Assembly (NCBI GenBank): GCA_019309685.1
Contig: JAFDFT010000016.1
Span: forward strand, 1-15,280
Direction of reading: 5' to 3'
Origin: Deltaproteobacteria bacterium
GTDB lineage: Bacteria > Desulfobacterota > Desulfobacteria > Desulfobacterales > JAABPS01
DNA length: 15,280 nucleotides
Made by a program: the position numbers and the translations under genes. Below the pieces are notes generated by a model. That model worked only from the letters and a program-made list of their open reading frames with translations. It ran no database searches and had not been told where the DNA came from. Shown here in pieces: positions 1-6,557 of this stretch. Every line of letters begins with the position of its first letter. Within the stretch, counting starts at the first letter, position 1.

Positions 1-1203
1 GCCGCAGGGGAAAAAAAATTATTTTTCCGTTTGCTCTATTTAGACGGGAGAGTATTTTCGTCATCCAACATGTCATATTGGCGAAACATAAGTGTTGGGA
101 CTAAGGCAATTCGGCAATTGGTTAACGGGCAGAGACGTGTGTTTGAGATGATAACTGTTCCCGAACATAAACACAAAATAAGAATTCTCTATGGTTTCAT
201 CGGACAAGGCATCATCATGCAGATTGGGCAATCCATGGAAAGCCATACAAGGATATTAGAAGTTTTTAAAAGGATCTTTATTTTAACGATGTCCATGCTC
301 ATTGTTTTTGCAGCATTGATTGGATGGTTTATGGCGCGGCAGGCATTATCCGGCGTCGAAACAGTTACACGTACTGCTCGACGTATCTCTGAAGGTGACT
401 TAGACAAACGTGTACCGGTGAAGACAGGAAAAGATGAACTGGATCAACTTGCAATTACCTTCAATCAAATGCTGGATCGAATACAGTCCTTGATCAGGGG
501 TATTAAAGAGATGAGTGATAATATGGCCCATGATTTGAAAAGCCCAATTACACGAATTCGAGGCATCGCGGAAGTGACCATAACAACAAGTAAATCAAAT
601 GATGACTATGAAAAAATGGCTGCAAACACAATAGAGGAATGCGATCGCCTTTTGGATATGATCAACACAATGCTGGTTATTTCTAAGACAGATACCGGTG
701 TGGGAGGGATAAATCCTGTAGAGATGGATGTTGCACAGATCGTACGAAATGCATGTGACCTTTTTACTTCAGCGGCTGAAGACAGAGAGATTAAAATGAT
801 TTGCAGCACGTTTGATCGATGCGATACGCCTGATCAATTCAATCTACAGGGCGATGTGAGGATGATCCAGCGGTTGGTTGCTAATCTCATGGATAATGCT
901 ATAAAATATACAGATCCTGGGGGTACTGTGGACGTGAGTGCATCTATACCCGTTAATAAAAGGGATTTTATTTTAATTTCAGTCAAAGATACTGGAATTG
1001 GAATACCTGAAAAGGATCTTCCACATATATTTGAACGGTTTTACCGTTGTGATCCCAGCAGATCCAGATCAGGTATGGGTTTAGGGCTGAGCCTTGCTAG
1101 GGCGATTGCAAAAGCGCATGGCGGAGATGTATCGGTTGTCAGTACTGTAGGAACGGGAAGTACGTTTACGGTGAAGCTTCCAAGGCGGTCAAATTTAGGC
1201 TAA
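1..1203 (+). CDS. Membrane sensor histidine kinase, 5' end cut by window
   Basis: The reading frame is open from base 1, so the N-terminus and probably a first membrane helix lie outside the window; 400 residues remain. In order they hold the end of an extracytoplasmic sensor region, a membrane helix (about residues 90-112), a HAMP linker (ISEGDLDKRVPV), a HisKA domain with H-box MAHDLKSPITR (phospho-acceptor His codon at 529-531), and a HATPase_c domain with N-box NLMDNAIKYT, G1 DTGIGIP, F-box FERFYR and G2 GMGLGLSLA. All kinase motifs are intact, so it should autophosphorylate and pass phosphate to a response regulator, probably encoded just upstream. The overall layout resembles CusS/heavy-metal-type and Cpx-type kinases, but the ligand cannot be read from the sequence. 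The htrA gene follows 143 bases downstream on the same strand, which suggests, without proving, an envelope-stress circuit. Confidence 0.93.
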   Translation, partial: AAGEKKLFFRLLYLDGRVFSSSNMSYWRNISVGTKAIRQLVNGQRRVFEMITVPEHKHKIRILYGFIGQGIIMQIGQSMESHTRILEVFKRIFILTMSMLIVFAALIGWFMARQALSGVETVTRTARRISEGDLDKRVPVKTGKDELDQLAITFNQMLDRIQSLIRGIKEMSDNMAHDLKSPITRIRGIAEVTITTSKSNDDYEKMAANTIEECDRLLDMINTMLVISKTDTGVGGINPVEMDVAQIVRNACDLFTSAAEDREIKMICSTFDRCDTPDQFNLQGDVRMIQRLVANLMDNAIKYTDPGGTVDVSASIPVNKRDFILISVKDTGIGIPEKDLPHIFERFYRCDPSRSRSGMGLGLSLARAIAKAHGGDVSVVSTVGTGSTFTVKLPRRSNLG

Positions 1204-1241
1204 AATAATGAAAATAACATTTTGGTCATCTTCAGGAGATG

Positions 1242-1270
1242 TTTCCGTTAAATTATTATTCTATTATAAT
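1242..1270 (+). promoter_or_regulatory. Possible sigma-70-type promoter before the first htrA gene
   Basis: A perfect TATAAT lies at 1265-1270. A poor -35 match, TTTCCG, lies at 1242-1247 with 17-base spacing. The surroundings are very AT-rich, so a chance TATAAT is quite possible. No intrinsic terminator is visible between the kinase gene and htrA, so read-through from the kinase operon is an alternative. Confidence 0.3.
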
Positions 1271-1346
1271 TTGTATATAAATAATAAATGATTATTTTAT
1301 TAATATGAAAGCAAATTTAGGTTATTATCCATGATAGGAGGTTGAA

Positions 1347-2780
1347 ATGAAACATAAGAAAATTGTCATCGCGTTTACTACTATTCTTTTTATATTCGGT
1401 TTTATATTTGGGTTGCCGAATACGGGTGAAACGGCGAAGGATTTTGAAGTGAAGATGGTTCCACGCAATTTCAGCGAGTTGGCTGCGATGGTAAGTCCAT
1501 CTGTAGTAAATATCCGTACTGTTAAAACCATGAAAGGCGGGGGCTCTGTTTATAAGCACTTCCAACCAGGTCCTTTCAAGGATAATGATCCTTTTAATGA
1601 ATTTTTTGAGAAGTTTTTTGGGGATAACGGTCCCAGGGATTTCAAACAGCGTAGTCTTGGTTCCGGGTTTATTATTGATAAAGAAGGATACATTGTCACG
1701 AATAATCATGTTGTTGAGAATGCAGATAAAATTAAGGTGGTTTTATCCAATGAGAAAGAGTTTGATGCAAAGATCATTGGACGTGATCCTTACACGGATA
1801 TAGCCCTGATTAAAATAAAACCAAAAAGAGATCTGCCTTCAGTAAAGATTGGTAATTCTGACAAGCTTGAAGTTGGGGAATGGGTTGTTGCCATTGGCAG
1901 CCCATTTGGGCTGGAACGTACCGTTACCGCGGGAATTGTCAGCGCAAAGGGAAGGGTTATAGGTTCAGGACCTTACGATAATTTTATTCAAACAGATGCG
2001 TCAATAAATCCTGGGAACAGTGGAGGACCTCTTCTTAATATGAAAGGAGAGGTTATTGGTATAAACACGATGATTATCGCAGGCGGACAGGGGATTGGGT
2101 TTGCCATTCCTGTGAATCTCGCAAAAGGAATCATTGATCAATTAAAAAACAGCGGAGAAGTCACTCGAGGGTGGTTAGGTGTAACCATTCAGGATTTAAA
2201 AGGTGATTTGGCAGAATATTATGGCGTACAAGGAGGAGAGGGCGCCCTTGTTGTGGATGTTATTCCAGGAGATCCTGCAGATCAGGCGGGAATTAAGCCT
2301 AAAGATGTCATCGCTGAAGTAAACGGTAAAAAAATCAAATCGAGCCGTGATCTTACATCAATTATTGCAGGTATTGGGGTTGGTGAAAAAACAAAAGTCA
2401 TGGTTCTTCGAAATGGCAAGAAAAAAACATTTACCGTTGAGGTTGGAAAGCGCCCTGACAAGATCGCATCATCCAAAGATATTCCACAAAAACAAGGTGA
2501 TGAGCTGGGTATTCGCGTTTCAAACATTACGCCCGAAATAGCACAACGGTTTAATATTAAAAGAAATACAGGAGTAATGGTCATTGGAGTTGAGTTAAAT
2601 AGTAAAGCGGCGGAAGCCGGTTTTCAAAGAGGCGACATTATTATTGAGATAAACAGGGAAACCATTAAAGATATAAATGAATACAAAAAGGTGATTAAAA
2701 AGATTAAAAAAGGAAAAGAAATCGCGTTTTTAGTAGAACGAATGAATGCAGGGCTTATCGTCATTCAAGTTGAGAAATAG
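1347..2780 (+). CDS. HtrA/Deg-family periplasmic serine protease, first copy
   Basis: This is a 477-residue trypsin-like protease and chaperone that degrades misfolded envelope proteins. The start is fixed by AGGAGG at 1335-1340, six bases before the ATG. An N-terminal signal segment (about residues 5-24, FTTILFIFGFIFG) sends it to the periplasm. The catalytic triad is complete: His121 in TNNHVV, Asp151 in TDIALIKI and Ser225 in GNSGGPL. Two PDZ domains follow, at about 272-370 and 385-475, giving the DegP/DegQ/MucD architecture and usual length. It lies downstream of a histidine kinase and ends before a strong terminator. A close paralogue with the same layout lies at 12549-14081. Whether this copy is functionally DegP- or DegQ-like cannot be decided from sequence alone, so no symbol is given. 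Confidence 0.96.
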   Translation: MKHKKIVIAFTTILFIFGFIFGLPNTGETAKDFEVKMVPRNFSELAAMVSPSVVNIRTVKTMKGGGSVYKHFQPGPFKDNDPFNEFFEKFFGDNGPRDFKQRSLGSGFIIDKEGYIVTNNHVVENADKIKVVLSNEKEFDAKIIGRDPYTDIALIKIKPKRDLPSVKIGNSDKLEVGEWVVAIGSPFGLERTVTAGIVSAKGRVIGSGPYDNFIQTDASINPGNSGGPLLNMKGEVIGINTMIIAGGQGIGFAIPVNLAKGIIDQLKNSGEVTRGWLGVTIQDLKGDLAEYYGVQGGEGALVVDVIPGDPADQAGIKPKDVIAEVNGKKIKSSRDLTSIIAGIGVGEKTKVMVLRNGKKKTFTVEVGKRPDKIASSKDIPQKQGDELGIRVSNITPEIAQRFNIKRNTGVMVIGVELNSKAAEAGFQRGDIIIEINRETIKDINEYKKVIKKIKKGKEIAFLVERMNAGLIVIQVEK

Positions 2781-2853
2781 AGATAGCTCATCTAAAATTT
2801 TGGCGAAAGCTATCTGTATTTGGTTGAAGCGATATTGTAAAAATAAAGAATTA

Positions 2854-2897
2854 GGGCTCAGGCATGTCAACCATTTGTTGGCCTGAGCCCTTTTTTT
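2854..2897 (+). terminator. Intrinsic terminator after the first htrA gene
   Basis: A perfect 10-bp stem (GGGCTCAGGC at 2854-2863 with GCCTGAGCCC at 2881-2890) has an inner CAAC/GTTG extension at 2868-2871/2877-2880 and is followed by seven Ts (2891-2897). A second, weaker inverted repeat, AGATAGCT/AGCTATCT (2781-2788/2808-2815), starts directly after the htrA stop codon and may protect the mRNA end. The remaining stretch to the next gene (2898-3084) shows nothing else I can name. Confidence 0.93.
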
Positions 2898-3084
2898 ATA
2901 AGATATTGAATTATAGTTTCGTTTGCTATATAAGGAGGGTCAAAATTATAGAACTTCCATAACAATATTACATTCCATATCCAAAGAGCATTAAGAAAAT
3001 AGAAGTATCATGTGGATGAATGTATAAGCCCAGAATTTGCTAAGTCTTTTTTATATTATGTATGAATAACATAGGAGTGTGTTA

Positions 3085-3822
3085 ATGCAAAAATCATATC
3101 TGACGATATGCTCGGCGATCATTGTTTTGTTTCTTTTAATAAGCCCCGTTTTGGGATCTGAAGGTTACAAAGAAATAAATACAATAGAACTTAAAAAATG
3201 GATGGATGCAGAAGATAAACCCATCCTTGTAAATAGTTTAAGTCCTATTGAATTTGGTGAAGGATATATCCCAGGCTCTACTTGTATTCCCGTGGAACTG
3301 ATGGAAACTTCTCGGTTAATGCCTGAGAATTTGAATACTTCTTTAGTTTTTTATTGTTTCGGACCTGGTTGACATAAATCAAAAAACGCCGCAAGTATTG
3401 CGGTCAAAATGGGATATAAAAATATATATTGGTATGCGGAAGGATTAAAAGGGTGGAAGAAAGCTGGTTATACCACACAATATAACTTAGTGTTACCAAA
3501 AGGGCCTTTGCCTCCGAGAGAGCCATCTGAACTTTTTAAACAGCTTCAAAACAAAGAGGAAATAATTCTGGTTGATATAAGAGATGAAGCCTCAAGAAAA
3601 AAACTCGGAAGCATATCCGGTGTTACCATCCATCTGCCACTACACAGGCTCCATAAATTATACAGCGAGCTTCCAAGAAATAAGCTGCTTGTTGTTTACG
3701 ACATTAAAGGTACTCAAGCACATACAGCTTGCCGATATCTTTTTATAAGGCATTTTGATAAAGTTACTTGGTTAAAAGGCGGCATTGAAGCCTGGGCTCA
3801 AGAGAAACTGCCAGTGGAATAA
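3085..3822 (+). CDS. Exported tandem-rhodanese selenoprotein (in-frame TGA at 3370-3372 read as Sec)
   Basis: Read through one in-frame TGA, this is a 245-residue protein. The start is the ATG at 3085, seven bases after AGGAG at 3073-3077; an in-frame GTG at 3079 is too close to that site. A signal peptide (about residues 6-24, ending PVLGS) points to export. The first rhodanese domain (about 30-130) has YIPGSTCIP and an active loop FYCFGPG-U-HKSKNAA, with Cys91 at the usual catalytic position and Sec96 five residues later. As I recall the family, related rhodaneses carry a C-x-x-G-P-x-C loop, so Sec would replace the second Cys. The same frame continues after the TGA with the normal rhodanese ending GYKNIYWYAEGLKGWKKAGY. 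The second domain (about 145-245) has Asp206 (VVYDIKGT) where the catalytic Cys should be and is probably inactive. A role in periplasmic sulfur, selenium or thiol redox transfer is inferred. The gene appears monocistronic between two terminators. The alternative reading is a nonsense-mutated pseudogene. Confidence 0.82.
3370..3404 (+). promoter_or_regulatory. UGA selenocysteine codon with bSECIS-like hairpin
   Basis: The in-frame TGA is at 3370-3372. Downstream, CCGCAA (3389-3394) pairs perfectly with TTGCGG (3398-3403) around a GTA loop, and a G-U pair (3388/3404) extends the stem. The loop begins 22 bases after the TGA and its first base is G. This agrees with the general bacterial SECIS description (a hairpin shortly downstream of UGA, small apical loop, G among the first loop bases). 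The hairpin lies within the coding sequence, as bacterial SECIS elements do. Binding by SelB is inferred. Confidence 0.7.
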
Positions 3823-3860
3823 TCATTTTCGATTAAATAAAGTCACCGATTTGCTATAAA

Positions 3861-3891
3861 GGGCAGAGCTGTTTAGATCTGTCCTTTTTTT
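3861..3891 (+). terminator. Intrinsic terminator after the rhodanese gene
   Basis: GGGCAGA (3861-3867) pairs with TCTGTCC (3878-3884), seven pairs including one G-U, around a 10-base loop. Seven Ts (3885-3891) follow. It sits 38 bases after the TAA that ends the read-through frame, not after the internal TGA, which supports the long reading frame as the real gene. Confidence 0.88.
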
Positions 3892-4220
3892 GTGATGCGT
3901 ATTATACTTATTCAAATGAGTATGCTTCCCAGAATAGTTGATGATTTCATAAAGATTTAATATGTTCCGATATCCTTCGATAGGATTTTTGGCAAAGCAC
4001 CAAAGGTTTGAGTGAAATGTTTTAGAATTACTAAGATTTGCAAATTTTCAGGCAATTAAGTTTTAGCGTTAAGTTCTATGTCTCCTCGCTTTTATGTAGT
4101 TAATGGCGGGTCATTCTCAGCTATTGCGCTTTTGCCGCATTATCTCCCTTGCGAATTGATGCCATAGCTGAAATAATCAATAAAAAGAACAAGGTAAACC
4201 TTATCTTTTCTTGAAATAAC
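3892..4220. other. Gene-free stretch before dinB
   Basis: I find no convincing coding frame or RNA gene here. Visible structure is limited to inverted repeats: ATACTTATT/AATGAGTAT around 3902-3921 (nearly palindromic), TCAGCTAT/ATAGCTGA at 4117-4124/4164-4171, and AGAACAAG at 4186-4193, which is complementary to CTTGTTCT at 4232-4239 in the dinB leader. I looked for LexA-type operators (CTGT-N8-ACAG and GAAC-N4-GTTC) and saw none. Confidence 0.5.
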
Positions 4221-4274
4221 TGGGGAAAGAGCTTGTTCTCTAAATAGAAACACAAAAAAAGTGTTGTCCCCAAA
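4221..4274 (+). promoter_or_regulatory. Folded leader, three-way-junction-like, abutting the dinB start
   Basis: TGGGGA (4221-4226) pairs with TCCCCA (4267-4272), closing a junction over two hairpins: AGAG-CTTGTT-CTCT (4228-4241) and AACAC-A7-GTGTT (4249-4265). The closing strand ends two bases before the dinB ATG, and there is no recognisable Shine-Dalgarno sequence. An upstream segment (4186-4193) can pair with 4232-4239 instead, which would break the first hairpin, so two exclusive folds are possible. Translational or transcriptional control of dinB is inferred; the pairing is seen directly. Confidence 0.45.
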
Positions 4275-5429
4275 ATGATTCTCCATGTTGATATGGATGC
4301 ATTTTATGCATCAGTAGAACAACTTGATGATCCGAAGCTGAAAGGAAAATGCGTGATAGTAGGCGGAACATCAAGCCGGAGTGTTGTTTCTGCTGCGAGT
4401 TATGAGGCCAGGAAATTCGGCGTCCATTCTGCTATGCCTACATATAAAGCAAGACAGATGTGCCCGGATGCTGTGCTTTGCCCGCCAAGGATGAGGCGGT
4501 ATAAAGAATTATCGAAGCAGATAATGGCCATTCTTAAGAAGTTATCACCTCTTGTGGAGCCGGTTTCCATTGATGAGGCATATGTTGATATTGCCGGATG
4601 TGAAAGACTGCATGGAGACCCATTGAGTATTGCGAACAAATTAAAGAAGGAAATCAGGCAAAGGATTCATCTTAATTGTTCGATAGGAGTAGCGCCGAAT
4701 AAATTTTTAGCAAAAATTGCTTCAGATATGGACAAGCCGGATGGGCTAAAAATCATTATGCCTGAGGAGGCTTTACACTTTATTAAATCTCTTTCCGTTA
4801 GTAATGTGCCCGGTGTTGGGAAAAAAATGAAAAGGCAGCTGGACCATCTTGGAATTATCACCCTAAACGATGTGGGTAAGTACTCAGAAGATGTGCTTAT
4901 TAAAAAAATGGGAAAGTTCGGGAAAAGGCTTACTGAACTATCAGGTTGCATCGACCATTCTCACGTGATTTCAGAAGTCAATCGAAAATCAGTAAGTTGT
5001 GAGGAGACCCTGGCGCAAGATACAGAGGACAGGCACCTGCTGGAAAACTACATTCTCAGATTTTCTGGAGCTGTTGGCAGAGAATTAAGGATATTGGGTG
5101 TAAAAGCGAAAACAATAATATTAAAAATAAAACATATCGATTTTCAACAATTCTCAAGGAGAGTAACTTTAGAAAAACCGACACAATCTTCAGACATAAT
5201 CTTTAATGAAGCAGCAAAACTGCTAAAAAAGTATAACCTGAAAAAAAAAGTAAGGTTGATCGGTGTCGGTGCATCAGGTTTTGTTTCTGCCGAAACGTTT
5301 GAACAAATGGATATTTTCAATGATCAGAAAAAGAGGGATGATAACTGGGAACGTGTTGATCATGTTATTGATAAAATCGAGAAAAAGTACGGTAATGATA
5401 TGGTCAAACGGGCATCGTTGCGAAAATGA
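4275..5429 (+). CDS. dinB: DNA polymerase IV (Y-family translesion polymerase)
   Basis: This is a 384-residue Y-family polymerase that copies past damaged template bases with low fidelity. The N-terminus HVDMDAFYASVEQ holds metal ligands Asp6 and Asp8 and a steric-gate aromatic at Tyr11. The second catalytic motif, SIDEAYVDI, holds Asp100 and Glu101. The conserved segments GTSSRSVVSAASYEAR, SIGVAPNKFLAKIASDMDKP and the helix-hairpin-helix region VPGVGKKM follow, then a little-finger domain. QMDIF (about residues 346-350) fits a sliding-clamp-binding motif, and the tail has the usual DHVIDKIEKKYG. Length is slightly above the E. coli protein (351). The ATG at 4275 is the only reasonable start: a TAG lies in frame at 4245-4247 and no ATG, GTG or TTG falls between. 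No Shine-Dalgarno is visible; a folded leader precedes the gene. No SOS operator was recognised. Confidence 0.97.
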   Translation: MILHVDMDAFYASVEQLDDPKLKGKCVIVGGTSSRSVVSAASYEARKFGVHSAMPTYKARQMCPDAVLCPPRMRRYKELSKQIMAILKKLSPLVEPVSIDEAYVDIAGCERLHGDPLSIANKLKKEIRQRIHLNCSIGVAPNKFLAKIASDMDKPDGLKIIMPEEALHFIKSLSVSNVPGVGKKMKRQLDHLGIITLNDVGKYSEDVLIKKMGKFGKRLTELSGCIDHSHVISEVNRKSVSCEETLAQDTEDRHLLENYILRFSGAVGRELRILGVKAKTIILKIKHIDFQQFSRRVTLEKPTQSSDIIFNEAAKLLKKYNLKKKVRLIGVGASGFVSAETFEQMDIFNDQKKRDDNWERVDHVIDKIEKKYGNDMVKRASLRK

Positions 5430-5508
5430 TGGAATTCCGGTATCCGATAAACCTTTAAAATAGTATTATATTTTAAGATATTAAAAACGTGTTTTTTTAT
5501 GAAGCTTC

Positions 5509-5537
5509 TTGACACAAAAAATTTAAGTGACTAAATT
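5509..5537 (+). promoter_or_regulatory. Probable promoter of the mla operon
   Basis: A perfect -35 TTGACA at 5509-5514 is followed after 17 bases by TAAATT (5532-5537), a 4-of-6 match to the -10 consensus. It lies after dinB in a gene-free stretch (5430-5751) and would give a transcript leader of roughly 200 bases before mlaE. Nothing in the rest of this gap looks coding. Confidence 0.5.
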
Positions 5538-5670
5538 AAATGGTAATTAAACTGTACCTTTTTAACAAGCGCCTATCCATTAATAGAAGAAATTTAAGTG
5601 GGCGCCTAATGGTTTTAAAATCCAGAATTGAGTAATTTTTATGCCGCCATATTGGGACGGAAAAGATGAT

Positions 5671-5702
5671 TATGGGTGGAAACTGACCATGAGTTTCCCA
5701 TA
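5671..5702 (+). promoter_or_regulatory. Hairpin in the mlaE leader
   Basis: TATGG (5671-5675) pairs with CCATA (5698-5702), and GAAACT (5679-5684) pairs with AGTTTC (5692-5697), with a three-base bulge on the left arm and a seven-base loop. No T-run follows, so it is not a standard terminator. It sits 49 bases before the mlaE start. Function is unknown; mRNA stability, a protein-binding site, or a chance fold are all possible. Confidence 0.35.
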
Positions 5703-5751
5703 TAGTAAACTTTATTCAGTTAAAAACGTCTAAAAAAGGGTAAGGCCCGTT

Positions 5752-6552
5752 ATGCTCCAAAACGCAATATCAAATAATCCTTTTTCAACGATAGGCAGAT
5801 GGGTTATTTTTGGGATACAGGAAACGGGGAGAATAGCTTTATTTCTAACCAGTGGATTTTTAAACATATTTTCCCGTCCAGCAAACATCTCAAGGATTTT
5901 TGAACAAATATATTTTATTGGGGCGAAGTCTGTTTTAGTTATCTGTCTGACTGGAGCTTTCACTGGAATGGTGCTTGGCCTTCAGGGGTATTATGTCCTT
6001 GTGAAATATGGTTCTTCCGGTTCGCTCGGAGCAGCAGTTACGATATCGCTGATACGTGAAATGGGGCCGGTACTGACGGCTATAATGATTACTGCAAGAG
6101 CTGGGTCAGCAATGTCCGCGGAAATCGGTATTATGCGGATTTCCGAACAGATAGACGCGCTTAAAACCATGGGCATTAATCCTTTGCGGTTCCTGTTCAG
6201 TCCCCGACTTGCAGCCGGTTTGATCAGCTTCCCCATTCTTACATCCATCTTTGATGTTGTTGGTATATTAGGCGGTTTCCTGACAGGATCATTATTGTTA
6301 GGTGTAAGTCCTGGGATTTACTTTTCAAAGGTGGAATCGAGTGTTGTGATGAGCGATATCAATGGCGGGTTTATTAAATCGATCGCTTTTGCTATAGTTG
6401 TTATTACAATATCTTGTTATCAGGGGTATTACACACACAGGCAAAATGACTTTGGTGCAAAAGGTGTAGGCTTGTCAACTACATCAGCTGTTGTCCGATC
6501 TTGCGTTCTAATTCTTATTGTTGATTATGTGCTTACATCTATCTTGCTTTAA
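5752..6552 (+). CDS. mlaE: MlaE-type permease of the phospholipid ABC transporter
   Basis: This is a 266-residue inner-membrane permease of the MlaE/YrbE family. With the MlaF ATPase and the MlaD ring it moves phospholipids between the inner membrane and the periplasm. Several hydrophobic segments are visible (about 55-80, 150-175, 210-235, 245-266). The family hallmark is present: REMGPVLTAIMITARAGSA followed by EIGIMRISEQIDALKTMGINP, the loop that contacts the ATPase. The ATG at 5752 is preceded by AAGG at 5742-5745. The mlaF gene starts five bases after the stop, indicating a coupled operon. Length matches E. coli MlaE (about 260). Confidence 0.96.
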   Translation: MLQNAISNNPFSTIGRWVIFGIQETGRIALFLTSGFLNIFSRPANISRIFEQIYFIGAKSVLVICLTGAFTGMVLGLQGYYVLVKYGSSGSLGAAVTISLIREMGPVLTAIMITARAGSAMSAEIGIMRISEQIDALKTMGINPLRFLFSPRLAAGLISFPILTSIFDVVGILGGFLTGSLLLGVSPGIYFSKVESSVVMSDINGGFIKSIAFAIVVITISCYQGYYTHRQNDFGAKGVGLSTTSAVVRSCVLILIVDYVLTSILL

Positions 6553-6557
6553 TAAAA

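Noticed and set aside
1317..1709. Reverse-strand frame of 130 codons over the start of the first htrA gene
   Set aside because: Low-complexity translation with no family features; explained by the AT-rich htrA sequence on the other strand.
3079..3372. A short 97-residue gene ending at the TGA, with a separate gene starting at 3409
   Set aside because: Both parts are in the same frame and join into one rhodanese domain; the second part would lack a ribosome site and begin in the middle of a conserved helix.
3892..4274. SOS (LexA) operator upstream of dinB
   Set aside because: No match to the enterobacterial or Gram-positive LexA box patterns was found by eye; other lineage-specific boxes cannot be excluded.
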